Assembly: GCF_001854325.1 (NCBI RefSeq)
Contig: NZ_CP017755.1
Location: forward strand, 1,426,001 to 1,490,000
DNA length: 64,000 nt
Source: Cupriavidus malaysiensis
Lineage (GTDB): Bacteria; Pseudomonadota; Gammaproteobacteria; Burkholderiales; Burkholderiaceae
Reading direction: 5' to 3'
Position 1 is the first letter of the stretch. Each line of letters starts with the position of its first letter. Position numbers and translations under genes: made by a program. Below are positions 50,943 to 59,451 of the stretch, in pieces. Below the pieces are notes generated by a model that was given only the letters and a program-made list of their open reading frames with translations, was not told the origin of the DNA and searched no databases.

Positions 50943-52355
50943 TCAGACGCGGAAGTCGGCGATCATGTCCTCGTCGGTGCGCGCCTCCAGCCGCCCTGAG
51001 CGGCACGCGGCGGCAAAGGCGTCGTAATCGCGCTCGACCTGGTCGGCATAGCTCGCGGCATATTTCAGCAGGGCCTCGACGAAGCGGTCGCTGCGGCCCA
51101 TGTAGGCGGCGATCTCGATGGCCTTGCCGCCCGCCTTGGCGTGGGCGCGCGCCAGGCTCCAGCCGCACAGGTTGGCGTAGCCTTCCAGCACGTCGAGATC
51201 GAACAGCTCGATGTCTGCCGACAGCTTCATGTCGCGCAGCTGGCGGAAGTAGAAATGCCGTCCGGTCGGCCCGGTCGACCAGCCGAGGAAGATGTCGCTG
51301 GCCGCCTGCAGCACGCGCTGGCCGAGCACCACCCGCTGTCCCTCGTGGGCCGCCGCCTTGCCCGACAGGCTGCGCCGGATCACCGACGGGCTGGCTTCCT
51401 TGATCTGCAGGAACATGGGCTTGCCCAGGTCGTCCGTCATCAACAGCACCAGGCAGCGCGTGCCGACACTGCCGACACCGACCACCTTGAAGGCGAGGTC
51501 GTGCGCGCGGAAGTGGCTGAGCAGCGCGCGCCGGTCGTGTGCGAGCGTCTTCAGGTAGCGCGCGAACATCTGCCCGGCCAGTTCCTGCCAGTCGTCCAGC
51601 CGCAGCCAGCCGTCGTCGGCGTCGAACAGGGAGTTCACGCCGTGCACGTGGAACATCGCCGGCGGCATCTCGCGGATGGTCCAGGTGCCGTCACGCAGCT
51701 CCGCCATCTTTTCCAGCATGGTGTCGTGCGTGCGCGTGGCCGCGCGTTCCATGCCATGGCGGATCGCGCGGCGCCGCTCGGGGGTGAGCGCGGTCTCTAG
51801 CATGCGCTCGAAGGTGATGCGGTCGTACCAGAGTTCGAGCGCGCTGTATTCGGCATAGCGGCGCATGCGCGCCTGGTACTGGCGCACCACGGCCTCGACC
51901 ATCGCCTCGGCGGTGCCGCGGCTCAGGCGCAGGTGGCGCGCCGCCAGGATGAAGCTGACCGCCAGCCGCTTCAGGTCCCATTCCCACGGGCCCTCGTCGG
52001 CCTCGTCGAAGTCGTTCAGATCGAATACCAGCTGGCGCTCGGGCGTGGCGAAGCCGCCGAAGTTCAGCAGGTGGGCGTCGCCGCAGATCGGCATGGCCAT
52101 GCCGGTGCCGGGCAGGCGGCCGAGATCATGGGCCTGGAGGATGGCGCTGCCGCGGAAGAAGGCGAAGGGCGAGGCCAGCATGCGGCCGTAGCGCAGCGGT
52201 ACCAGGCGGGGCACGCGACCCGCGCTGCTCTGTTCGAGCAGGGCGATGGCGTCACGCTCGGGCTTGCCGGCCTCGGCGTGGGCGGAGCGTTTCATGTACT
52301 CGCGTACGGCGCGCCCGGCCGCCGCACGGTTTGCCGGCGAGGTCTGCGCCATCAT
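50943..52355 (-). CDS. DUF2252 family protein (kinase-like fold)
   Basis: A 470-residue protein of the DUF2252 family, widely found in actinobacteria and proteobacteria; the fold is related to aminoglycoside-phosphotransferase/kinase-like proteins. Characteristic segments are PLRYGRMLASPFAFFRGSA, the GDAHLLNFGGFATPERQLVF loop (D and H in a metal- or ATP-site-like motif), FDLNDFDEADEGPWEWDLKR, VVGVGSVGTRCLVLLM and IEIAAYMGRSDRFVEALLKY. No substrate or activity is known for the family. The start at 52355 (MMAQTSPANR) has GGAG 8 bases upstream; an open extension of 95 codons upstream is Arg-rich and unlikely. It converges with the sensor kinase gene and is probably monocistronic. Confidence 0.85.
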   Translation of the reverse strand: MMAQTSPANRAAAGRAVREYMKRSAHAEAGKPERDAIALLEQSSAGRVPRLVPLRYGRMLASPFAFFRGSAILQAHDLGRLPGTGMAMPICGDAHLLNFGGFATPERQLVFDLNDFDEADEGPWEWDLKRLAVSFILAARHLRLSRGTAEAMVEAVVRQYQARMRRYAEYSALELWYDRITFERMLETALTPERRRAIRHGMERAATRTHDTMLEKMAELRDGTWTIREMPPAMFHVHGVNSLFDADDGWLRLDDWQELAGQMFARYLKTLAHDRRALLSHFRAHDLAFKVVGVGSVGTRCLVLLMTDDLGKPMFLQIKEASPSVIRRSLSGKAAAHEGQRVVLGQRVLQAASDIFLGWSTGPTGRHFYFRQLRDMKLSADIELFDLDVLEGYANLCGWSLARAHAKAGGKAIEIAAYMGRSDRFVEALLKYAASYADQVERDYDAFAAACRSGRLEARTDEDMIADFRV

Positions 52356-52701
52356 GCGCCGCTCTCCGTCACGCAGGCGGACGCAGCGGGTCCGGGGCGG
52401 GACCGGCGTGAAGGAAATGTCCTGGTTGCAGCTGGATACCGCATCGCTTTCTCCTGGCGGGCGCCAGGCGCGGCGCCGCGGTGGCGCGCGTCCCCGGCCG
52501 CGGCGGGACGGATTCTGTCCATGCGACAGGAGCATAGCAGTCAAGCGCGTGTGTGGAGAGGGCTTTTGCATCTCCCTGCCCGCATCTCCCCGCCGGTCCG
52601 CGAGGGGCAGGGAAATGGATCGCCCGGCCCGGCGGGGCACGGGCCCCGCTTGCGGAGGGAGCCCGCGCTTGCCGGCTGCCTGCCGGCCGCCGGTGCGCTG
52701 G
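52356..52701. other. 346-bp gene-free stretch between the DUF2252 and ParB-domain genes
   Basis: I see no gene, clear promoter or repeat here. It should hold the promoter of the DUF2252 gene and the end of the ParB-domain lipoprotein transcript, but no convincing hexamers or terminator hairpin stand out. Confidence 0.4.
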
Positions 52702-54792
52702 CTAGTGCAGGCCGAGACGATAGCTCACGGCGTAAGGCAGCTTGCCCGGCTTGGCGCTGCCGACGGGCTGCGACAGGGCGGTGAACTCGGTCTCGTTGAA
52801 GGCATCGAGCCGGCCCAGTTCGGCGGCGGTCTTGCCGTTGCTGGCCACCGCGCCCGGCGCCAGCGCCACCATGGCCGTGGCGGCGGCACGCACCGCCGAC
52901 AGGTAGCTGGCGTTGTCGTCCAGGTTGTAGCCGGACAGCTTGACCTGCCGGCGCAGCCAGTCGCCCCAGTAGAACTCGGTGAACTCGGTGGCGCCCGCCA
53001 GCTGCTGGTAGCCGATGTCGCGCGTGAAATAGACCAGGGAGCGGTAGCGGTCATTGCCCAGGCCGTTGCCGAAGCCCAGGCCGGCCGGCAGCTGGACCGG
53101 CGTGATGGCGCGGTTGTCGGCATCCTTGAGCCACACCAGCTTGCGGGCGCGCAGCGTGCGGAAGAAGGCGCCGCGGCTCAGGGTCGACAGGTTGTCCTGC
53201 ACCTTGATCCACATCCTGGCCTTGCTGCCGCCATCCGCGCTTTCCCACACGCTGCTGAAGGTGTGGTGGCCATCGGTCAGGTAGGGCACGCCGCCGGGGC
53301 CCACCACCAGCGTCTTCATGTCCTCGGGCTTGGTGCCGACGTCCTTGGTGCAGGTGAAGGAAGACAGGTCGTCCAGGCGGGCGGTGGCCAGCGGCGCGCT
53401 CTTGCTCTTGTTCTGCCCGTTGGCCTCGCAGGCGTCGTCGAATTTCTTGACGGGGTCGGCCGCGTAGCGGCCCAGCTTGTAGTAGATCTGGTCGTAGCCG
53501 ATCGCCGGCTGGGTCGGGCGCAGGTCGCCCAGCGTCACCTTGATGATGTCGTTGGCCTTGGCACCAAGGTAGGCGGAATTGCCGGCCTCGGCCGGCATCG
53601 GCGTGCAGACCCCCATCAACTGGCGCGTGCCGCCCTCGACCTGGCGCAGCTGGTAGGCGAGCCGGGCGTTGACCGGCAGCAGGGCGAGGGTAGCTTGCCG
53701 GGCCTGCCCGTCGACCGTGAGCGGCCAACTGCCCGCGATCAGGCCATTGGCGTTGCCGCCGGCGGCGGCGTTGTAGCGCAGCGCGACATCGGCGGCGAGG
53801 TTGTCGGCGGCCAGGGTGGTGCCGCCGACGGAGACGATGTTGCGCGCAGTGCGGCCGGTCGTTGCACCGGCGCTGTCGAGTTCCGGCTCGGCGCACAGCC
53901 AGTCGCCGTCGATGGCCTGGGTGCCTAAGGCCTGCGTGGCTTGCAGCAGCCAGCTGCCGTTGCGGGCGGTGCCGTTGCTCTCGCGCGAGGCTTCGTCGAC
54001 CACCAGCGTGGCCTGTCCTGCCTTGGCGCCTTCGGCGCGTGCCACGAACAGGCGTCCGACCGCCTTGCCGGAGAGCGACAGGGCAAAGGCGCCGGGGTAG
54101 CGCGCCTGGTCCGCGTCGGCGGCCAGCTTGCCGCTCTCGCCGCCGCTGCAAGCGTCGGCATAGGCCTGGCCCGGGCAGTAGCGCACGGCGCCGTCGCTGC
54201 CGATGCGCAGCTGGCCGGCGGCGGCGAGGGTGCCGGCCTGGCGCAGGAAGTTGTAGGTGCCGGCGATGTCGGCGAGCTGGGCGCCGCGGTTGGCGGCGCT
54301 GAGATGGCCTTGCAGCAGGCTGCCGTCGCCGGCGGCGACGTTGGGGACCTGGCCCAGGGCGCCCGACAGCACGCCATCCTGCAGGGTGAAGGTGAAGGTG
54401 ACCGCGGCGGCGGCCTGGGCCAGCGCGGCGGGCGCGCCGGCACCGGCCGTGAACTGGCCGGCACGGTAGCCGTTGCCGGCGGCCGCGTAATCGGCGACCA
54501 GGCTGCCGGCCAGGCCGAACTGCGAGTCGAGGAAGCGCAGTGTCAGCTTGCCGGCGGCGGGCTGGCCGAGTTCGACCGAAACCGTATCGCCGAAGCCGAT
54601 CGCGCCCACATAGAGCTGGCCGCCGGCCAGCGGCGCCACCGCCGCGGGCGTGCTGGTGCCGGGCGTGCCGCCCCCGTTGCTGCCGCCATTGCCGCCGCTG
54701 CCGGCGACCGGCGCAGCGTCGTCGCCACCGCCGCAGCCGGCGATCAGCGCGGCCGCCAGGCCGCAGGCGATGGTCCTCGAATGCCCCTTCAT
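52702..54792 (-). CDS. large lipoprotein with C-terminal ParB/Srx-like (ParBc_2) domain
   Basis: A 696-residue secreted lipoprotein. MKGHSRTIACGLAAALIAGC gives a lipobox (IAGC) and is followed by a Gly/Asn/Ser-rich linker. The N-terminal two thirds is a repetitive beta-rich region of unknown fold (GYRAGQFTAGAGAPAALAQA, GSWLLQATQALGTQAIDGDW). The C-terminal part (about 470-640) contains IIKVTLGDLRPTQPAIGYDQ, VGPGGVPYLTDGHHTFSSVW and TEFTEFYWGDWLRRQVKLSG, which match the ParB/sulfiredoxin nuclease-fold domain seen in exported bacterial proteins (ParBc_2). The start at 54792 is preferred over the upstream frame. Function unknown; the combination is discussed as a finding. Confidence 0.75.
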   Translation of the reverse strand: MKGHSRTIACGLAAALIAGCGGGDDAAPVAGSGGNGGSNGGGTPGTSTPAAVAPLAGGQLYVGAIGFGDTVSVELGQPAAGKLTLRFLDSQFGLAGSLVADYAAAGNGYRAGQFTAGAGAPAALAQAAAAVTFTFTLQDGVLSGALGQVPNVAAGDGSLLQGHLSAANRGAQLADIAGTYNFLRQAGTLAAAGQLRIGSDGAVRYCPGQAYADACSGGESGKLAADADQARYPGAFALSLSGKAVGRLFVARAEGAKAGQATLVVDEASRESNGTARNGSWLLQATQALGTQAIDGDWLCAEPELDSAGATTGRTARNIVSVGGTTLAADNLAADVALRYNAAAGGNANGLIAGSWPLTVDGQARQATLALLPVNARLAYQLRQVEGGTRQLMGVCTPMPAEAGNSAYLGAKANDIIKVTLGDLRPTQPAIGYDQIYYKLGRYAADPVKKFDDACEANGQNKSKSAPLATARLDDLSSFTCTKDVGTKPEDMKTLVVGPGGVPYLTDGHHTFSSVWESADGGSKARMWIKVQDNLSTLSRGAFFRTLRARKLVWLKDADNRAITPVQLPAGLGFGNGLGNDRYRSLVYFTRDIGYQQLAGATEFTEFYWGDWLRRQVKLSGYNLDDNASYLSAVRAAATAMVALAPGAVASNGKTAAELGRLDAFNETEFTALSQPVGSAKPGKLPYAVSYRLGLH

Positions 54793-55075
54793 GTTCTTCC
54801 CCGTTCCTTTTTTCGATGATCCGCGCCGGCGCATGTGACGCCGGATGCAGGCGGACGGTGTGCAAATCTATGGCAGGAAGATGACGGTGGTGTTACAGAA
54901 TGCGTTGTCGAGAGGACAAGCAGGGGGCGTATGGCGCGCCTTGCGGCCGCTGGCGTGCCGGCGCCGGACCGCAAGGCGAGGTGATGCGGCAGGGGGAGAG
55001 GCTCGGCGAAGCGAGCCGGGGCGGGGCGCGGTCCAGGCCGTGCCCCGCCCCGGCGGCCCCGGGTGCTGCCTTGCC

Positions 55076-58000
55076 TTAGAAGGGCAGCGGGCCGACCGCA
55101 GATTGCGGCGCCGCCGGCGGGAACTGCAGCGGGCCGGTCTGGCGCTGCAGCGCGTAGCGCAGGTAGACGCCGGCGTACCACTGCCGGTAGTCGCGCGCAT
55201 TGTCGATGCCGAACAGGCCGCCGACGTACATCTGCTGGCTGGCCTGGTACTCCATCGAACCGACCAGGTTGTACGCCAGGCCGGTCTTGGACTGGCCTGG
55301 GTAGACCGCGCTGGTGGCGTTGGTCAGGCCGGCCGCGTTGGCGCTGGCCACGGCGCTGTTGGCGGCGGACTGCGCCGCCGCATTGGTCGGGAAGAAGTTG
55401 GAGTCGTTCTCGGAGAAGGACTGCACGCCGAGCGCGCCGCGGATGTGGTACGCGATCTTGCCGCTGCGGCCGGACAGCGACATCGGCAGCGTCACGGCGA
55501 AATAGCGCTGGGGGCTGAAGTAGCCGCCCTGGCCGAAGGTGAAGTAGCGCAGGTTGTCGGCATAGCCCATCGAGGTGAAGTTGATGCCGCCCATCCAGCG
55601 TTGCTCGGGTGTGTCGAGCAGGCGGATGTAGAAACCGCCGCCACCTTCCCAGCGGGTGTTGCGCGCCACGTCGTGGCCGGTCAGCAGGCCGTAGCCGCCG
55701 TAGCCGTAGATGCCCAGGGTGCCGTCGTCCCAGCCCAGGTCGGCACGCCCGCTGCTGTTCATCACGCCGCCCCAGCGCAGGCCGGCACGGGTATCCTGCG
55801 CGCCGGAGTAGGACAGCACGCTGTCGGTGACCGGGCGCCGCGACGCCGCCAGCGACAGCGTGGTGCGCTGCGTGACCGGCAGGTTGACCTTGACGCCGGC
55901 ATTGACGTCGGCGTACTGGAAGCCCAGCGGGGTCGAGCCCACGTCGGCATTGATGCGCTCCGACTCATAGGCTACGCCCACCGCCGCGCCGAAGGCGCTC
56001 TGGTTGCCGGCCGAGGCGCCGGAGCGCGCCACCAGCGGGCCGGCGCCGAAGCGGTAGGCCGAGTTGTAGTCGGTGCCGACCGAGCCGGCATCGATGGTCA
56101 CCGGCGTCACGCGCGCCACCAGCTTGCCGTTGCCCGCCGGCATCCTGCCTTCCGCCACCACCTGCGTCTCCATCATCTGGCTCATGCCGGAGTCGCCGCT
56201 GCGGCCGCGCAGCATCGGCCCGCCAGCCAGCATCGGGCTGCGCTGCGCCTGGAGGTCCTGCAGTTCCTGCTGCGCGGTGCGCGGCGTATTGGTGTCCGCT
56301 TCCTGGCTGTCGTTGTCGGACAGCCAGGGCAGGCGCGACTGGGCGCCGAGCGGCTGGCGCGCGGGCACGGCCACGGGCTGGGGCGCCGCCACCGCGGCGG
56401 CATAGGCCTGGGCGGGGGAGGCGTTGGCCGGCAGCGGCGCCGCGGCGGGAGCGGCCGCATAGCCTGCGGCATAGCCCGCTGTAACCGGCGCCACAGCCGG
56501 CGCCACAGCCGGCGCCACAGCCGGCGCCACAGCCGGCGCCGCGGCGGCACGCGTATTGCGTGTGTTGCCTGTGCTGCGGCTCGCTGTGGTTGCGCGGGTG
56601 CCGGCGCCAGCGGCCGGGTAGTAGGCGCCCGGTGCCTGCATGGCCTGCTGGGCAGCCTGCTGCTGCGGCACGGGGATGTAGGGCTGGCCGTAACCCTGCT
56701 GCGCGTAGGCGGGCGGTGCAGCCGGCAGCGAGGCTGGCTGCATCACCGCTTGCGCGGCCACCGGCGCCGGCATCGGCGCATAGGGTGCGTTCGAGCCCGG
56801 TACCGGCAGCTGCGAGGTGCCGCGCTGCCCGGGCAGGCCGACGAAGGGGTTGCCCGGCACGCGGTCGAAGCCCGAGCCGGGGCGCGTCGGCGCCAGGCCC
56901 GGCATGGCGGCGCCGGCCTGCGCGGCCGCGGCATTCTCGGCCGCCACGGCGGCGCGGAAATAATCCATGGCCTTGGTCGGCTTGCCTTCGGTACGGTAGA
57001 AGCGGCCGGCCTCGGTCAGCACGCGCGGCGACTTGGGTGCCTGCGCCAGCGCCATCTGCAGGATGGCTTCGCCGCGGCTGAATTCCTTGGCGGCGCCGGC
57101 CGCGCCTACTGCCGACAGCAGCAGGTCGAGGTTGCGCGGGTCCTTCTCGATCAGGCCCTCGTACAGCGTCAGCGCCTTCTGGCCTTCGCCGGCCTTGGCA
57201 TACATGCGTGCCAGGCTGCCGCGCACCGCGGCATCGCCCGGCCGTTCGGACAGCGCCGGCGCCAGCGTGTCGTAGGCCGCCACCAGGTCATTGGCCTCGG
57301 TCAGCTGGTCGGCCTGGCGCACGATGTAGGCCACGCGCAGCGAGTCGTAGTCGCGCCGCTGCGGCGCGTTCATCGGAGCGTTGAGGAGCTGGCGCAGCAG
57401 GCCGGCCAGTTCGACGTCCTGCTTGGTCTTGAGCAGGATGGCGGCGTACTGCAGTTGCACGCCGACATCGGGCTTGGCGGTGCGCCCGATCACGGAGCGC
57501 ATCAGCATCAGCGCGTGGGTCTCGTCGCCCGCGTCGGCATAGGCCAGCGCCAGCGCGCCGAGCTGGTCGGCATCGCGCTGGGCATAGCGTTCGGCCTGCT
57601 GCAGCACGTTCAGCGCCGCGGCCGGCTGGCCGGCGGCGGCCAGGCCGGCGGCACGCTCGGCTTCGGCGTGCACCCACAGCCGGCGCTGCAGATTGCCCAT
57701 CTCGCGCGTGCGGTTCTGCGGCGGGATGCGCTCCAGCGCATCGAGGCCGCTCTGCCAGCGCCCGGTCTCGGCGGCCAGCAGCGCGCTGGCGAAGAGCACA
57801 TCGGGCTGGTCGGGATTGGACATCAGCAGGCCGTCCATGACCCCGCGCGCCTGCTCGGGCTGGCCCATGGCGACGTAGGCGCGTGCCACTTCGAGCCGCA
57901 CCCAGGGGTCGGTCGGGTCGGCCGCCATGGCGTCTTCCATGGCACGGCGCGCGGCCGCCGTGTCGCCGCGGGCCAGGGCTTCGCGGGCCTGGATACGCGC

Positions 58001-59446
58001 CTGTTCGGCGCGCAGCTTGCCCAGCGAGCCGACCTTGTCCTGCTGCTGCGGCGTCAGCCGCTCCACCACGGCCAAGGCTTCGGCGTTCTTGTTCTGCGCC
58101 GCCAGCACGTCGACCAGGCCGCGCGTCGCATCGGGGTTGTCGGGCTGCTGGCGCAGCACGCGGCGGTAGCCGGCCTCGGCCGCGGCGTACTGGCCATCGG
58201 TGGCGAGCACATCGGCCAGCGCCACCTGGGCCGCCGGCTGGTTGGCGTCGAGCTTGGTGGCGCGCTCCAGCAGCTTGCGGGCCTCGGCGCGGTTGCCGGC
58301 GTCGCGCGCGGCGTTGGCCTGCTCCATCAGCATCCAGTAGTCCGCGCTGTTGTGCGCGCTGCGGTAGCGCGCGCCGGCGCCGCGCCGCTCGGCCTGCTCG
58401 AAGAAGTCGGCGGCCTCGGCGAACTTCTCCTGCTTCAGGCGCAGCACACCCATGCCGCCGAGCGCGTCGGCGTCGCCGGGACGCTGGGACAGGGCGTTGC
58501 GGAAGGCCGTGTCGGCGCCTTCCAGGTTGCCGGCGTCGAGCGCGCGGAATCCTTCCTGGACCACCTTGCGCACCGGGTCGGCGCTCGGCGCTTCGGCGCG
58601 GGCCGCCTGCTGCTGCGCGCGCGCGATCGCGTCGAGCTTGGCGCGCACCGCGGTGTCGTCGGGATGGGTGGCGAGCCAGGTCTGGAACAGCGGTGCGTCG
58701 GCCGGGCGGCCGCCCAGCCAGGTCAGGGCGCGGCGCCAGCTTTCGCTGGCCTGGGTGCCGACGTCGGAGCGCTTGGACAAGGCTTCGAGCTGGCGGATGC
58801 CCTCGCGGCGCGTGTTCTCGCGATAGGTCAGGTGCTGTGCGAGCGCGAGCTGCGCGCGCACATCGCCGGGGTTGTCGCGCACCAGTTGCTCCAGGCCCTT
58901 GCGCGCCTGTTCCCAGCCTTGCGCGGTGCCGCCGAGCGTCTGGTAGTACTCCAGCGCCAGGTCGCCTTGCGGCGCGGCGCCGCCGGCAGCCTGCTGGTAG
59001 CGCTTGACGGCCTCTTCGGACTGGCCGGCGCGCGCCAGCTGGCGCGCCTGCTCGACCTGCTGGCGCGTGCCGGCGCTGCCGCCGTTGCGGATGGCCTGGT
59101 CGAGGCGCCCGGCCAGCGGCGAGTCCGGCTTGGCCTTGCGCAGCCGGTCGAGATAGGTGCGCGCGCTGTCGGCCCGGCCGGCTTCGAGTTCGGCGACGCC
59201 CATGCCGTACAGCGCATCGGGCTGGTTCGGGTCCAGGCGCAGGATCTTCTGCCAGGCTTCGATGGCGCGGTCGCTGCGCCCGCGTGCCTGCCAGAACTTG
59301 CCCTGGTCGGTCAGCAGCTTGACTGGATCCTCCTGGGCCGCGGCGCTGACGCTCCACATGGCCATCAGGCCGAGCAGCAGCGAGCGCGCGGCCGGCCGCG
59401 CCTGGCCACCCGCCGTGCCGGCGCCGGCCTGCCGCCGGCTGCTCAT
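55076..59446 (-). CDS. bcsC: cellulose synthase operon protein BcsC (TPR scaffold and outer-membrane channel)
   Basis: A 1456-residue protein that guides the glucan through the periplasm and exports it through its C-terminal outer-membrane barrel. A signal peptide (RSLLLGLMAMWSVSAAAQ) is followed by many TPR repeats (residues about 35-820; e.g. LRLDPNQPDALYGMGVAELE). A low-complexity Ala/Pro/Gln linker (about 840-1090) comes next, with an exact tandem repeat at 56485-56540. The BcsC-type beta-barrel (about 1100-1456) carries GLRWGGVMNSSGRADLGWDD and FTFGQGGYFSPQRYFAV. Start 59446 is chosen because AGTGAGG lies directly before it and the bcsZ stop is only 5 bp upstream; longer frames would overlap bcsZ. 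Confidence 0.93.
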   Translation of the reverse strand: MSSRRQAGAGTAGGQARPAARSLLLGLMAMWSVSAAAQEDPVKLLTDQGKFWQARGRSDRAIEAWQKILRLDPNQPDALYGMGVAELEAGRADSARTYLDRLRKAKPDSPLAGRLDQAIRNGGSAGTRQQVEQARQLARAGQSEEAVKRYQQAAGGAAPQGDLALEYYQTLGGTAQGWEQARKGLEQLVRDNPGDVRAQLALAQHLTYRENTRREGIRQLEALSKRSDVGTQASESWRRALTWLGGRPADAPLFQTWLATHPDDTAVRAKLDAIARAQQQAARAEAPSADPVRKVVQEGFRALDAGNLEGADTAFRNALSQRPGDADALGGMGVLRLKQEKFAEAADFFEQAERRGAGARYRSAHNSADYWMLMEQANAARDAGNRAEARKLLERATKLDANQPAAQVALADVLATDGQYAAAEAGYRRVLRQQPDNPDATRGLVDVLAAQNKNAEALAVVERLTPQQQDKVGSLGKLRAEQARIQAREALARGDTAAARRAMEDAMAADPTDPWVRLEVARAYVAMGQPEQARGVMDGLLMSNPDQPDVLFASALLAAETGRWQSGLDALERIPPQNRTREMGNLQRRLWVHAEAERAAGLAAAGQPAAALNVLQQAERYAQRDADQLGALALAYADAGDETHALMLMRSVIGRTAKPDVGVQLQYAAILLKTKQDVELAGLLRQLLNAPMNAPQRRDYDSLRVAYIVRQADQLTEANDLVAAYDTLAPALSERPGDAAVRGSLARMYAKAGEGQKALTLYEGLIEKDPRNLDLLLSAVGAAGAAKEFSRGEAILQMALAQAPKSPRVLTEAGRFYRTEGKPTKAMDYFRAAVAAENAAAAQAGAAMPGLAPTRPGSGFDRVPGNPFVGLPGQRGTSQLPVPGSNAPYAPMPAPVAAQAVMQPASLPAAPPAYAQQGYGQPYIPVPQQQAAQQAMQAPGAYYPAAGAGTRATTASRSTGNTRNTRAAAAPAVAPAVAPAVAPAVAPVTAGYAAGYAAAPAAAPLPANASPAQAYAAAVAAPQPVAVPARQPLGAQSRLPWLSDNDSQEADTNTPRTAQQELQDLQAQRSPMLAGGPMLRGRSGDSGMSQMMETQVVAEGRMPAGNGKLVARVTPVTIDAGSVGTDYNSAYRFGAGPLVARSGASAGNQSAFGAAVGVAYESERINADVGSTPLGFQYADVNAGVKVNLPVTQRTTLSLAASRRPVTDSVLSYSGAQDTRAGLRWGGVMNSSGRADLGWDDGTLGIYGYGGYGLLTGHDVARNTRWEGGGGFYIRLLDTPEQRWMGGINFTSMGYADNLRYFTFGQGGYFSPQRYFAVTLPMSLSGRSGKIAYHIRGALGVQSFSENDSNFFPTNAAAQSAANSAVASANAAGLTNATSAVYPGQSKTGLAYNLVGSMEYQASQQMYVGGLFGIDNARDYRQWYAGVYLRYALQRQTGPLQFPPAAPQSAVGPLPF
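56485..56540 (-). repeat. 12-bp in-frame tandem repeat within bcsC
   Basis: About 4.7 copies of a 12-bp unit (CCGGCGCCACAG on the plus strand) encode (PAVA)n in the Ala/Pro linker between the TPR scaffold and the barrel. Copy number changes would alter linker length in steps of four residues without breaking the frame. Confidence 0.85.
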
Positions 59447-59451
59447 CCGCC

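Noticed and set aside
52356..52640. 95-codon N-terminal extension of the DUF2252 protein
   Set aside because: It is Arg/Pro-rich without similarity; a ribosome site lies just before the ATG at 52355.
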